A stretch of DNA of 64,000 nt from JAXMCK01 sp046349395. GTDB lineage: Bacteria > Pseudomonadota > Alphaproteobacteria > Geminicoccales > Geminicoccaceae. Location: contig JAXMCK010000004.1 in NCBI GenBank assembly GCA_046349395.1, positions 124,001-188,000 on the forward strand, in the 5' to 3' direction. Positions 24,327-33,063 of the stretch are shown here, one piece after another. How positions within the stretch are numbered: position 1 is the first letter of the stretch; the number at the start of each line of letters is the position of its first letter. The position numbers and the translations under genes are program-made. A model generated the notes under the pieces. The model worked only from the letters and a program-made list of their open reading frames with translations, had not been told where the DNA came from and made no database searches.

Positions 24327-25157
24327 TCACTCGGTGGAGGTGGTGGTCAGATCGCGGCTCGATTCGGCATCCGCGGCCGCTTCCTTCGCCGCACGCTGAC
24401 GCTCGAAGTAACGGACGAGATAGATGGAGATCTCGTAGAGCGCCAACAGCGGTATAGCCAGCGACGTCTGGCTGATGACGTCCGGGGGTGTGAGGATGGC
24501 CGCGATGATGAAGATCAGCACGATGGCGTAGCGGCGCCCGGAGCGGAGCTGATCACTCGTGATGATGCCGACGCGGCCCAGGAGCGAGAGGGCAACCGGG
24601 AGCTGGAAGGCGATGCCGAAGGCGAAGATCAGCTTCGTGACGAGATCGAGATACTCGCCGACCCTGGCTTCGAGCTGGATCGGCAGGTCGCCCGGGGCGG
24701 CCGCTGTCTCGAAGCTCAGGAAGAACTTCCAGGCCATCGGAAACACGAAGTAGTAGACGAACGCACCGCCGATAAAGAATAGGATCGGGGTGGCGACCAG
24801 GAAGGGAAGGAACGCCTCCTTCTCGTGCCGGTACAGACCCGGTGCGATGAACATGTAGATCTGGATGGCCACGAACGGAAAGGTCACGAAGCAGCCGGCC
24901 CAGAAGGCGAGCTTGACGTAGGTGAAGAACGCCTCCGTGAGGCCGGTATAGATCATCCGCCGATTGGTGTAGCCCATCTGCTCGTAGATCCTGGCCAACG
25001 GGCGGACCAGGAACTCGTAGATGTCGGCCGCGAAGAAATAGCAGACGAGGAAGCCCAACAGGATGGCGGCCGCCGAATAGACGAGGCGGGTACGCAGCTC
25101 GAGCAGATGCTCGAGCAACGGCATTTCGCGATCGTCGATGTCCTTGAGAATGGCCAT
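24327..25157 (-). CDS. tatC: Sec-independent protein translocase subunit TatC
   Basis: A 276-aa inner-membrane protein with six helices, the twin-arginine signal receptor of the Tat system. The N-terminal EMPLLEHLLELRTRLVYSA carries the conserved Glu and the Leu-Arg patch that bind Tat signals, and FVYYFVFPMAWKFF lies in the helix 3-4 region. The C-terminal tail (about 30 aa, charged) is cytoplasmic. It overlaps the tatB stop (TGATG). The Tat-dependent binding protein at 12962 is one likely client. Confidence 0.96.
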   Translation of the reverse strand: MAILKDIDDREMPLLEHLLELRTRLVYSAAAILLGFLVCYFFAADIYEFLVRPLARIYEQMGYTNRRMIYTGLTEAFFTYVKLAFWAGCFVTFPFVAIQIYMFIAPGLYRHEKEAFLPFLVATPILFFIGGAFVYYFVFPMAWKFFLSFETAAAPGDLPIQLEARVGEYLDLVTKLIFAFGIAFQLPVALSLLGRVGIITSDQLRSGRRYAIVLIFIIAAILTPPDVISQTSLAIPLLALYEISIYLVRYFERQRAAKEAAADAESSRDLTTTSTE

Positions 25158-25732
25158 CAGGCTTGTCCGGTCCCGGCCGGGGTGGGCGGCTTCTCGGCCG
25201 GAACGCTCTCGGCGGGCTTGGCGGGCACACCGGTCTCGGCTGGCGCTACGGCCTTGACCTCGCTAGGCGGTGCCGGCGGCGGCTTCAGACTGCCACTGGC
25301 GGCGACACGCGTGGTCGAGGCCGGCGCGTCATTGCCCTCATCGTCCTCCTCCACGAACCGCCCGTCGGGTCCATAGGGATCCTCGTCCACGAGGACCTCC
25401 TCGGCCGCCTCGAGCTTGGGCTGGTCGGACGTCTTGTCGGAGAGGTCTGGTGCCTGCAGCGCGCGCTTCAGGCTGCCGTCCGGGTCCAGGGTATTCTCGA
25501 TCTGGCGACGCATGTCGGTGCGGCTGACCTTCTCGAGCTCGGACTTGATGTCCTGCAGGTCCGCCTCCCGCGCCATGTCCTCGAACGAGCGCTGGAACTC
25601 CCGCGCCATCGATCGGGCCTTAGCGGTCCACTTGCCGATCTCGCGCGCCAGTCTCGGCAGATCCTTGGGCCCGATGACGATGAGGGCGACCATCAGGATC
25701 ATCCCCATCTCGGACCAGCCAATATCGAACAT
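25157..25732 (-). CDS. tatB: Sec-independent protein translocase subunit TatB
   Basis: A 191-aa protein. MFDIGWSEMGMILMVALIVI with the GPKDLPRLAREIGKW hinge and amphipathic helix is diagnostic for TatB (Glu in the membrane helix, Gly-Pro hinge). It is followed by a helical region and a long Ala/Pro/Glu-rich tail (from about residue 110) that is longer than in E. coli TatB. It is translationally coupled to tatC. A tatA gene would normally precede it; none is recognisable, see the frame at 25758-25871. Confidence 0.95.
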   Translation of the reverse strand: MFDIGWSEMGMILMVALIVIGPKDLPRLAREIGKWTAKARSMAREFQRSFEDMAREADLQDIKSELEKVSRTDMRRQIENTLDPDGSLKRALQAPDLSDKTSDQPKLEAAEEVLVDEDPYGPDGRFVEEDDEGNDAPASTTRVAASGSLKPPPAPPSEVKAVAPAETGVPAKPAESVPAEKPPTPAGTGQA

Positions 25733-25757
25733 GCGTCCCGCTCCGGGTGCTCGCCCG

Positions 25758-25871
25758 TCAGTCCTCGTTCCCGCCGCCGCGACGATCGCCGGCCGGAGCC
25801 GACGACGACCGGCAACGGCCGACCACGATGGACAAGGGCGACAGGGCGGTCTGCCGGATGCCGATGCTCAT
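25758..25871 (-). pseudogene. Possible tatA remnant or small protein (37 codons)
   Basis: A short minus-strand frame starts ATG at 25871 with an excellent ribosome site (GGAGGATTCG directly upstream) and reads MSIGIRQTALSPLSIVV before turning Arg/Ser/Gly-rich and stopping at 25758, 25 bases before tatB. Many TatA proteins begin with a similar Ser-Ile-Gly-Ile-Trp-Gln stretch leading into a Val/Leu helix, and tatA normally occupies this position. The Trp is Arg here and the helix is broken, so if this is tatA it is dead. It could also be an unrelated short gene. Confidence 0.3.
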
Positions 25872-25952
25872 CGAATCCTCCAGGCGCGGCGCGCCTGCCA
25901 TCGCAGCGATGGCGCCATGCCGTCAACGCCCGATGGCCTGGGAGGCACCCTC

Positions 25953-27095
25953 TCAGTCCGCGGCGGGGTAGACGAAAAGATGCCGGGGGTCCAGTTCGAT
26001 CTCCACCTCGTCCCCGACCGCGGCCGTCACGTCGCCGGCCTGCCGGACCTTCACCTTGGTGCCGTCGGGCAGCGCCAGCCGGAGGATGTGCATGGGGCCC
26101 AGATCGCGCCGGGCGAGGACATGGGCCCGCAGGCCACCGCCGGGTGCCACCAGCAGGGCTTCGGGCCGGACGATCACCTGGACGGGCGTGCCTTCGGGGA
26201 GACCTTTGCCGGCGGCGGGACCCACGGGGGTGCGAACCAAGCCACCTTCAACCACACCCGAGAACCGGTTCACCGGGCCGAAGAAGCCGGCCACGAAGGG
26301 GCTGGCCGGCGCCCTGTAAAGCTCGGCAGGCGTGCCCGACTGCACGATCCGCCCGGCCTGCATCGCATGGATGCGATCACCGACCCGGATCGCCTCCTCC
26401 GCATCGTGGGTGACGAGCAGCGTCGGCGTGCCGGACTCCTTCAGCAGAGCCAGCGTATCCTCGCGCACCTGCGCCCGGAGCGAGGTGTCGAGGGCGGAAA
26501 AGGCCTCGTCGAGCAGCATCAGCTCGGGCTCGGGTGCGACCGCACGGGCCAGCGCCACGCGCTGCTGCTCGCCGCCCGAGAGCATGTGCGGATAGGCGCG
26601 GGCGAAGGCCTTCATGCCGACGCGCGACAGAAGCTCGCCAACCCGAGCCTCGCGCCGACGCCGGTCGCTGCCGACGAGGCCGAACGCGACGTTCTCGGCG
26701 ACCGTCAGATGGGGGAAGAGGGCGAAGTCCTGGAACATCAGCCCGACCCGCCGCCGCTCGGGCGGCAGGGCGCTGCGCGGGGCGGCCAGGACACGGCCGT
26801 TGAGCTCGATCCGTCCCTCCTGCAGCACCTCGAGGCCGGCGATCAGGCGCAGGGTCGTGGTCTTGCCGCAGCCGGAGGGTCCGACGAGGCAGTGGACCTC
26901 GCCCGCACGGATGTCGATCGATACGCCGTCCACCACGCGGCGCGTGCCGAAGCTGTGCGCAAGCGAGCTGACGGCGAGGCCGCTCGTGGACAGCACATCG
27001 TGGCGCAGGGCGGCGGCGTTCAAGACGACATCCGGTTGCCGGGGTGGAGGGCCGGGAGTTCTATCCGTCGCGCGGCGCGTTGAAAAGTGAAGCAC
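25953..27095 (-). CDS. ABC transporter ATP-binding protein, FbpC/PotA-like
   Basis: A cytoplasmic ABC ATPase of about 380 aa with a C-terminal TOBE-like domain (from about residue 280, LVRTPVGP to the end). Walker A is GPSGCGKTTT, the signature LSGGEQQR, and Walker B reads LMLLDEAFSALD, with Ala where DEPFSALD is usual; the switch His is in LVTHDAEEA. The best family match is the iron(III)/spermidine (FbpC/PotA) group. It stands alone, without permeases, between scpB and tatB. The GTG start at 27095 overlaps scpB by 35 bases; the conserved domain begins later and an internal GTG or TTG start is possible. Confidence 0.88.
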   Translation of the reverse strand: MLHFSTRRATDRTPGPPPRQPDVVLNAAALRHDVLSTSGLAVSSLAHSFGTRRVVDGVSIDIRAGEVHCLVGPSGCGKTTTLRLIAGLEVLQEGRIELNGRVLAAPRSALPPERRRVGLMFQDFALFPHLTVAENVAFGLVGSDRRRREARVGELLSRVGMKAFARAYPHMLSGGEQQRVALARAVAPEPELMLLDEAFSALDTSLRAQVREDTLALLKESGTPTLLVTHDAEEAIRVGDRIHAMQAGRIVQSGTPAELYRAPASPFVAGFFGPVNRFSGVVEGGLVRTPVGPAAGKGLPEGTPVQVIVRPEALLVAPGGGLRAHVLARRDLGPMHILRLALPDGTKVKVRQAGDVTAAVGDEVEIELDPRHLFVYPAAD

Positions 27096-27597
27096 CCTCC
27101 AGCTCGTCGAGCCGGGGTAGGTCGTCGAGCGACCCCAGGGCGAAGGCGTCGAGGAAGGCCGCGGTGGTGACCCAGGTCACCGGACGGCCCGGCACTTCCT
27201 TGCGGCCCTTGGGGGCCACCCAGTCGGCCTCGACCAGGAGATCGAGCGTGCCGCTGCTCACCGCCACGCCACGGACCGCCTCGATCTCGGCCCGGGTGAC
27301 GGGCTGCTGATAGGCGATGATCGCCAGGGTCTCCAAGGCGGCCTTGGACAGCCGCCGCGCCACCTTGCGCTCCAGCCTGAGATGGGGTGCGACCTCGGGG
27401 GCGGTGCGGAACGCCCAGCCGCAGCCGGCATGCTCCAGCCGGACGCCCCGCCCCTCGTAGTGCCGGCGAAGCTCATCGAGGAGGTCGGCGACGTGCAGTT
27501 CGCCCGGCAGCAGCGTCTGCAGGGCCGCCTCGTCGGTCGGCTGATCGGCGGCGAACAGGGCCGCCTCCAGCACCCGGAGTGCCAGATCGCGGTCCAT
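27061..27597 (-). CDS. scpB: Segregation and condensation protein B
   Basis: A 178-aa winged-helix dimer subunit of the SMC-ScpAB condensin that compacts and segregates the chromosome. RVLEAALFAADQP at the start and LETLAIIAYQQPVTRAEIEAVRGV near residue 95 are the family hallmarks. The ATG at 27597 shares its A with the scpA stop (TGATG), as is usual for this pair. The longer frame up to 27714 lies inside scpA and is ignored. Confidence 0.95.
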   Translation of the reverse strand: MDRDLALRVLEAALFAADQPTDEAALQTLLPGELHVADLLDELRRHYEGRGVRLEHAGCGWAFRTAPEVAPHLRLERKVARRLSKAALETLAIIAYQQPVTRAEIEAVRGVAVSSGTLDLLVEADWVAPKGRKEVPGRPVTWVTTAAFLDAFALGSLDDLPRLDELEGASLFNAPRDG

Positions 27598-28340
27598 CAG
27601 CGGCGGCGGATCATGATCGGGCCGAAGGGGGCGGTCTGCTCGACGTCGATCTGGCCGGTCCGCGCCAGCTCGAGAGTGGCGACCAGCCCCGCCGCAACGG
27701 CGGAGCGCCGCCAAAGCGGATCCCCCAGCGACTCGGGCAGGAAGGCCGCGAGCTCGCGCCAGTCGTGGCCGGTCAGCTGCCGCGCCAGCCGGTCCAGCGC
27801 TGCCTCGACGGAATCGAGCCGCCGTGGCGGCACCTTCATCCAGACCTGGCGGCCGCGCTGCATCACGGCCCCGTAGGCGCCCATCAACTCGCCGAGCGTC
27901 GACTTCCAGACCGGGCGGAGCACGATCTCCACACCCTGCGCCATGCCGCGCGGCAGCCGCACCTCGCCCAGTCGCGGACGGTCAGCCAGAAGGGTCGTCG
28001 CGGCGCGGATGGCTTCCAGCTTGCGCAGGCGCGCGGCCAGATCCTCGGCCAAGGTCTCGGCGTCGGGCTCGGCCCGCTCGGGCGGCGGCAGCAGGAGCTG
28101 GGACTTCAGATATGCGAGCCAGGCCGCCATCACGAGATACTCGGCGGCGATCTCCAGCTTCTGCGCCTGCATGCGCTTCAGATAGTCGAGATACTGGTCG
28201 GCCAGCGCCAGGATCGAGATGCGCTTGAGATCGACCTTGTGGGTGCGCGCCAGATCCAGCAGCAGGTCGAGCGGCCCCTCGAACTCGCCGAGATCGACGA
28301 TGAAGGCATCGGGTGGAACCTCGTCCGCCACCGGTCTCAC
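27597..28340 (-). CDS. scpA: Segregation and condensation protein A
   Basis: A 247-aa kleisin of the condensin complex. The N-terminal FEGPLDLLLDLARTHKVDL and ISILALADQYLDYL motifs are diagnostic, with the C-terminal winged-helix portion (TLELARTGQIDVEQTAPFGPI) binding the SMC head. I place the start at GTG 28340, which overlaps the upstream M50 protease stop (GTGA); a second GTG three codons downstream is equally possible. The downstream scpB is coupled. Confidence 0.95.
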   Translation of the reverse strand: MRPVADEVPPDAFIVDLGEFEGPLDLLLDLARTHKVDLKRISILALADQYLDYLKRMQAQKLEIAAEYLVMAAWLAYLKSQLLLPPPERAEPDAETLAEDLAARLRKLEAIRAATTLLADRPRLGEVRLPRGMAQGVEIVLRPVWKSTLGELMGAYGAVMQRGRQVWMKVPPRRLDSVEAALDRLARQLTGHDWRELAAFLPESLGDPLWRRSAVAAGLVATLELARTGQIDVEQTAPFGPIMIRRR

Positions 28341-29026
28341 CAGCCCGTCAGGCGCAGCACCGCGGTATGGACCGCCTCGACCATGGGCAGGAGCACCCAG
28401 GACAACGGGTTCCAGCTCTGCCCGAGCTGCTCGCCGATCATGGGCACGATGATCGCCAGTCCCAGCACGATCAGCAGGCCGTAGCGCTCGATCTGCGCGT
28501 ACTTCCATGCGTAGGGCCTCGGCAGGAGGCCGGTGACCACGCGGCCGCCGTCCAACGGCGGGATCGGCAGCATGTTGAAGCAGGCGAGGACGACGTTCAC
28601 GAGGATGGCGTTCCGCAGGTTCTCCCAGACCCACAGCGTGATCCCGTTGGCCTGCAACTGGCCGATAAGCTGCATGAGGATCGCGGCGGCCAGCGCCATC
28701 AGGATGTTGATGCCAGGCCCGGCCAGCGCCACCCAGATCATGTCCTGCTTCGGGTTGTGCAGCCGATGGAAGGCGACCGGCACGGGCTTCGCGTAGCCGA
28801 ACAGGAACGGCGAGCCGACGAGGAGCAGGATCGCCGGCAGCACGATGGTGCCGAACCGGTCGACATGGACGAGAGGGTTGAAGCTCACCCTGCCCTGCTG
28901 GCGTGCCGTATCGTCGCCGAGCCGCTCCGCCATCCAACCGTGCGCGGCCTCGTGGAAGGTGATGGCGAACAGGACCGGCAGCGCCCACACCGAGATGCCG
29001 CGCGCGATCTCCGCGAGATCGATCAT
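28337..29026 (-). CDS. Site-2 protease family (M50) zinc metalloprotease
   Basis: A 229-aa inner-membrane protease of the M50B group that cleaves within the membrane. The zinc motif FHEAAHGW (HExxH) lies in helix 1 near residue 25, and the second metal ligand region NMLPIPPLDGGRV near residue 150 has the conserved Asp. There is no PDZ domain, unlike RseP. It overlaps nagZ by 4 bases (ATGA) and scpA by 4 bases. Its place between nagZ and scpA is common in alphaproteobacteria; the substrate is unknown. Confidence 0.92.
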   Translation of the reverse strand: MIDLAEIARGISVWALPVLFAITFHEAAHGWMAERLGDDTARQQGRVSFNPLVHVDRFGTIVLPAILLLVGSPFLFGYAKPVPVAFHRLHNPKQDMIWVALAGPGINILMALAAAILMQLIGQLQANGITLWVWENLRNAILVNVVLACFNMLPIPPLDGGRVVTGLLPRPYAWKYAQIERYGLLIVLGLAIIVPMIGEQLGQSWNPLSWVLLPMVEAVHTAVLRLTGW

Positions 29027-30024
29027 GCGGCGGCCGTCGCGACGAGATCGTCGAGGCGCGCTTCGAGTGCCGCGACATCGACCGCTTCCCCGACGGCCAG
29101 GCGCAGGGAGTCCAGTCGCTCGAGCAGGGAGTCGGAGAGCGGCGGCACCGCCTCCAGCACCGCCAGGTTCGCCGCCTGGTCACCCTTGCAGTAGAGGGCG
29201 AGGTCACAGCCGGCGGCGATGGCCCCGGCGGCCCGGTCCGCAGGCGCCCCCAACAGAGCGTTCATCGCCAGATCGTCGGTCAGGAGCACGCCGCCGAACC
29301 CGATCTCGCCTCTGATGACGCGCTCGATGACCAGCTTCGACAGCGTGGCCGGCCGGTCCGGATCGAGGGCGCGGAAAAGCACGTGGGCGGTCATGCCGAA
29401 CGGCGTGTCGGCGAGCTTCCGGAACGGGACGAAGTCGCTTCGGCGCAGCACGTCCAGCGGTGCGTCCACAACCGGCAACTCGGCATGGCTGTCGACGACG
29501 GCCCTGCCATGGCCCGGCATGTGCTTGATGCAGCCCTGCACCCCGCCGGCCGCCAGACCGTCGAGGAACGCGCGGCCGAGATCCGCCACCCGCTCCGGAT
29601 CGCGACAGAACGCGCGGTCGCCGATGGCATCCGTCATCCCCGGTGCCGCGACGTCGAGCACCGGCGCGCAATCGACGTCGATGCCGAGATCGGCGAGGTC
29701 GCGGGCGATCAGGCGGGCGGCCGACCAGACGGCTTCAGCACCGGCGGCGCCGGTCCGTGCCGCGGCGGGCTTCGCGCGCCAGGACGGGTTCCGCAGGCGA
29801 GCCACCCGGCCGCCTTCCTGGTCAATGAAGAGCAGCGGCTGCCAGCCAGGACAGGCGTCGCGGATCGACGCGATCAGGCCCGTGAGCTGGCCGTGATCCT
29901 GACAATTGCGCCCGAACAGGATGACCCCGGCCGGACGCCGGTGCTGGAGCAACTCGCGCTCCGCGTCCGCCAGGACGGGGCCGCCGAGCCCGATGACCGC
30001 CGCCAGCGGCGGTGACGACGTCAC
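29023..30024 (-). CDS. nagZ: Beta-N-acetylhexosaminidase
   Basis: A 333-aa family-3 glycoside hydrolase that removes GlcNAc from anhydro-muropeptides during peptidoglycan recycling. GCIKHMPGHGRAVVDSH near residue 155-171 carries the catalytic His loop, and VLLTDDLAMNAL holds the nucleophile Asp. The family start LAAVIGLGGP and PLLFIDQEGGRVARLR are clear. The GTG at 30024 overlaps the SPOR protein stop (GTGA); an in-frame ATG at 30078 would add an Arg-rich stretch inside the SPOR gene. Confidence 0.95.
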   Translation of the reverse strand: MTSSPPLAAVIGLGGPVLADAERELLQHRRPAGVILFGRNCQDHGQLTGLIASIRDACPGWQPLLFIDQEGGRVARLRNPSWRAKPAAARTGAAGAEAVWSAARLIARDLADLGIDVDCAPVLDVAAPGMTDAIGDRAFCRDPERVADLGRAFLDGLAAGGVQGCIKHMPGHGRAVVDSHAELPVVDAPLDVLRRSDFVPFRKLADTPFGMTAHVLFRALDPDRPATLSKLVIERVIRGEIGFGGVLLTDDLAMNALLGAPADRAAGAIAAGCDLALYCKGDQAANLAVLEAVPPLSDSLLERLDSLRLAVGEAVDVAALEARLDDLVATAAA

Positions 30025-31301
30025 CGGATCGGACCGACGATGAAGCACTCGCCGCCGCCGGCGCGAATCGCACTGCACGCGTTCACCGCGGCCTCGCGGC
30101 TGGTGAAGGCACCGGCCTGCAGCCGGAACACCGTGCCGCTCGCCGTGGTCGCCTGCTCGACCCTCGGGGCCAGGCTCCCCAAGGCCTGGGGAAAACGGTT
30201 GCGCAGATCGGACCAGGCGCGATCAATCGCAGCCTGGTTACGCAGTGCTGCCAGCTGCAGCCGGAAGGTCGCGGCACCAGCCGCTGGTGCCACCTGGGCC
30301 GCGACCGGGGCCTGGGCGACCTCCTGCTGGGGTGGCTGAGGTGCGGGTGCCGTGGGCTCGTCGGCCGGCGACGGCACCAGCCGCCGCGGCGTGCCCGCCG
30401 TCGCCTGCTGCTGGGCGGGGGGCGCGGTCCGGGGCGTCGCCGCCGGTGCAGGCGGCTGCTCGGGCGGTGCGGCTGTTACGGGTGCCGTGCGGACGGGTGG
30501 GGTCGCAGGCTCCGGCGGCGGCGCAACCCGCTTCGGCGGCGGGGCCGGCTCTTCGGGTGCGCTCGGCTCCGGCTCCGCGGTGGCGACCCTTGTCGACGTC
30601 GGCTGCGTGCGTGCCGGTTGCACCGGGGGAGCCGGCGGTTCCGCCTTCGGCTGCGGAACCGGGATGAAGGGCGGCTCGGCCGCGGGTTCCGTCTCGGCCA
30701 CCGGCTGGTCCTGCGGCGAGGCCGTTGCAGTTTCCTCCGTCGGTTCAGAGGGCGTCGCCTCTGCCGGTGGCGCGGACTCGGCCGCAGGGGTCTCGGTCGG
30801 GGCAGGCGTCTCGGGAGCTTGGGCCGTCGGCGCAGGCTGCACGAGGGTCGGCTCTGCCGTGCTCGGCTTCGGCGGCACGGGTGCGGGAGCCGCCGCAGCG
30901 TCGGGCGGCGGTGACACCGGTTCGGCGGCTGGCTCGTCGTTCGCCGCGACGGCAGGCTCCTCGCCCGCCGGCTCCTCTACTTGGGGTGCCGGCTCGCGCG
31001 GAAGGACCTGCTCGACCTGGTTGCCGGCCTTCTTCGGCGGGCGGATCACGTCGATGATCGTCGTGTTCTCGTTGGCGATGTCCATGCCGCCGCGCTCGCT
31101 CGGCGCGTGACGGTAGGGTCCGGGCGGTGCCTTCACGTATTGCGGCTCGCCGCCGAGGCCCGGCAGGCCTTCGAGCCACGCATAGCCGACGACGAGCCCG
31201 AACAGCACGAAGATGGCAGCGCCAACGGCCCCCAGGACGAGCTTCCGCTTGGTGTCGCGGTCCTGGTCCATCTCCATCATGCGAACGACGGGTTGGGGCA
31301 C
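30021..31301 (-). CDS. SPOR domain-containing inner-membrane protein
   Basis: A 426-aa protein with a cytoplasmic N-terminus, one membrane helix (LVLGAVGAAIFVLFGLVVGY, about 21-40) and a very long Pro/Ala/Glu-rich periplasmic linker (about 100-340). The C-terminal SPOR domain (FRLQLAALRNQAAIDRAW to the end) binds denuded septal glycan. It probably acts at division or daughter-cell separation. It lies between argS and nagZ, the usual alphaproteobacterial position. The start at GTG 31301 is not strongly supported; ATG 31280 is an alternative. Confidence 0.88.
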   Translation of the reverse strand: MPQPVVRMMEMDQDRDTKRKLVLGAVGAAIFVLFGLVVGYAWLEGLPGLGGEPQYVKAPPGPYRHAPSERGGMDIANENTTIIDVIRPPKKAGNQVEQVLPREPAPQVEEPAGEEPAVAANDEPAAEPVSPPPDAAAAPAPVPPKPSTAEPTLVQPAPTAQAPETPAPTETPAAESAPPAEATPSEPTEETATASPQDQPVAETEPAAEPPFIPVPQPKAEPPAPPVQPARTQPTSTRVATAEPEPSAPEEPAPPPKRVAPPPEPATPPVRTAPVTAAPPEQPPAPAATPRTAPPAQQQATAGTPRRLVPSPADEPTAPAPQPPQQEVAQAPVAAQVAPAAGAATFRLQLAALRNQAAIDRAWSDLRNRFPQALGSLAPRVEQATTASGTVFRLQAGAFTSREAAVNACSAIRAGGGECFIVGPIR

Positions 31302-31314
31302 GGCTGGTTGGCCC

Positions 31315-33063
31315 TCAGTGCAGTTCTTCGACCGGGCGGACGCCCATTACGCCCAGACCGTTGGCGATCACCTGCCGGACCGCCGTCAGCACGGCGAGCC
31401 GGGCACGCGTCGTCTCCGGATCGTCGAGCAGGAGGAAGCGCAGGCTCGGCTCCTCCTTGCCGCGCGTCCAGAGCGCGTGGAAGGCACTCGCCAAATCGTG
31501 GAGGTAGAAGGCGATCCGGTGCGGCTCGCAGTGAACGGCGGCCCCTTCGAGCGTGCGTGGGTAGGAAGCCATCTCACGCAGCAGGGCCAGCTCGGCCGGG
31601 TCCGACAGCAGCGCGAGCTTCGCGCCACGAACCTCGTCGAGCAGGGCACCCAGCCCCTCTTCCTTGGCATTGCGGAACACCGAGCAGATCCGCGCGTGCG
31701 CGTACTGCACGTAGAAGACCGGATTGTCCTTCGACTGTTCCGTGACCTTGGCCAGATCGAAGTCGAGCGGCGCGTCGTTCTTGCGCGTCAACATGATGAA
31801 GCGGACGACGTCGCGACCTACCTCGGCGACCACGTCGCTAAGATTGACGATGCGTCCAGCCCGCTTGCTCATCTTGAGCGGCTGACCCTCGTCGAGCAGA
31901 TTGACGAGCTGGCACAAGCGGATGTCCAGCGACCCCTCGCCCTGCGTGATCGCCCGCACGGCCGCCTGCATCCGCTTGACGTAGCCGCCATGGTCGGCAC
32001 CCCAGACGTCGACCATCAGGCCGAAGCCGCGGCGGAACTTGTCATAGTGGTTGGCGATGTCGGCGGCGAAGTAGGTCCAGGCACCGTTCGAGCGCTTCAG
32101 CGGCCGGTCCATCTCGTCGCCGAACTGGGTCGCCTTAAAGAGGAGCTGCGGCACCGGCTCCCAGTCGGCGTCGGGCTTGCCCTTCGGCGGCGGCAGCGTC
32201 CCGGTGTAGAGCAGACCCATGCGGTCGAGCGCTTCGAGCGCCGCTTCGATGCCGCCGCCCTCGATCAGCTCGCGCTCGGAGGTGAAGACCTCGTGCTCGA
32301 CTCCGAGGGCGGCCAAGTCCGACTTGATCCGCTCCATCATCAGCGCCACAGCCTCGCGGCCGACCGCATCCAGCCATTCGGACTCGGGCGCATCGACCCA
32401 GCGGCGGCCTTCGCGCGCCGCGATCGCGGCGCCCACCGGCTTCAGATAGTCGCCGGGATAGAGGCCGGACGGCAGGTCGCCGATGTCCTCGCCCAACGCC
32501 TCGCGGTAGCGGGCGTGGACCGAGCGGGCCAGCGTCTCGATCTGCGCACCGCCATCGTTGACGTAGTATTCGCGGGTGACGGCGTAGCCGGCCTGCTCCA
32601 AAAGATTTGCGAGCGCGTCACCGAAGACCGTGCCGCGACCGTGGCCGACATGCAGTGGCCCTGTCGGGTTGGCCGACGTGAATTCGACATTGATCTTCCG
32701 GCCGGCACCGAGACCGCAGCGGCCGTAGCCGTTGCCGGCCTTCAGCACCTCGCCGACCTGCCGCTGCCAGAACGCGGGCGAGAGCGTGAGGTTGACGAAG
32801 CCGGGCGGCACGGCCGACGCCGCCGTCACCTCGGGCACGTCGGCAAGCTGTGCCGAAAGCCGCTGCGCCAGATCGAGCGGCCGCACCCCGGCCGGCTTCG
32901 CCAAGACCATCGCCGCATTCGTCGCCGCCTCACCGTGGCCGGCGTCGCGCGGTGGCTCCACTGCAATGCGCGACAGGTCGAGCTCCGCCGGCAGGACACC
33001 GTCCTGCTGCAGCCGTGCCACCGCCCGGCGCACATGGTCGAGGAGCTCCGCGAAGGGGTTCAT
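31315..33063 (-). CDS. argS: Arginyl-tRNA synthetase
   Basis: A 582-aa class I synthetase. The HIGH signature appears as PLHVGHGRGTVFGDAL near residue 130, and LKMSKRAGRIV near residue 400 is the KMSKS loop. The N-terminal Add-1 domain binds the tRNA elbow, and the C-terminal DALR anticodon-binding domain ends LAVLTAVRQVIANGLGVMGV. It overlaps dgt by 4 bases (ATGA). Length and layout are standard. Confidence 0.97.
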   Translation of the reverse strand: MNPFAELLDHVRRAVARLQQDGVLPAELDLSRIAVEPPRDAGHGEAATNAAMVLAKPAGVRPLDLAQRLSAQLADVPEVTAASAVPPGFVNLTLSPAFWQRQVGEVLKAGNGYGRCGLGAGRKINVEFTSANPTGPLHVGHGRGTVFGDALANLLEQAGYAVTREYYVNDGGAQIETLARSVHARYREALGEDIGDLPSGLYPGDYLKPVGAAIAAREGRRWVDAPESEWLDAVGREAVALMMERIKSDLAALGVEHEVFTSERELIEGGGIEAALEALDRMGLLYTGTLPPPKGKPDADWEPVPQLLFKATQFGDEMDRPLKRSNGAWTYFAADIANHYDKFRRGFGLMVDVWGADHGGYVKRMQAAVRAITQGEGSLDIRLCQLVNLLDEGQPLKMSKRAGRIVNLSDVVAEVGRDVVRFIMLTRKNDAPLDFDLAKVTEQSKDNPVFYVQYAHARICSVFRNAKEEGLGALLDEVRGAKLALLSDPAELALLREMASYPRTLEGAAVHCEPHRIAFYLHDLASAFHALWTRGKEEPSLRFLLLDDPETTRARLAVLTAVRQVIANGLGVMGVRPVEELH

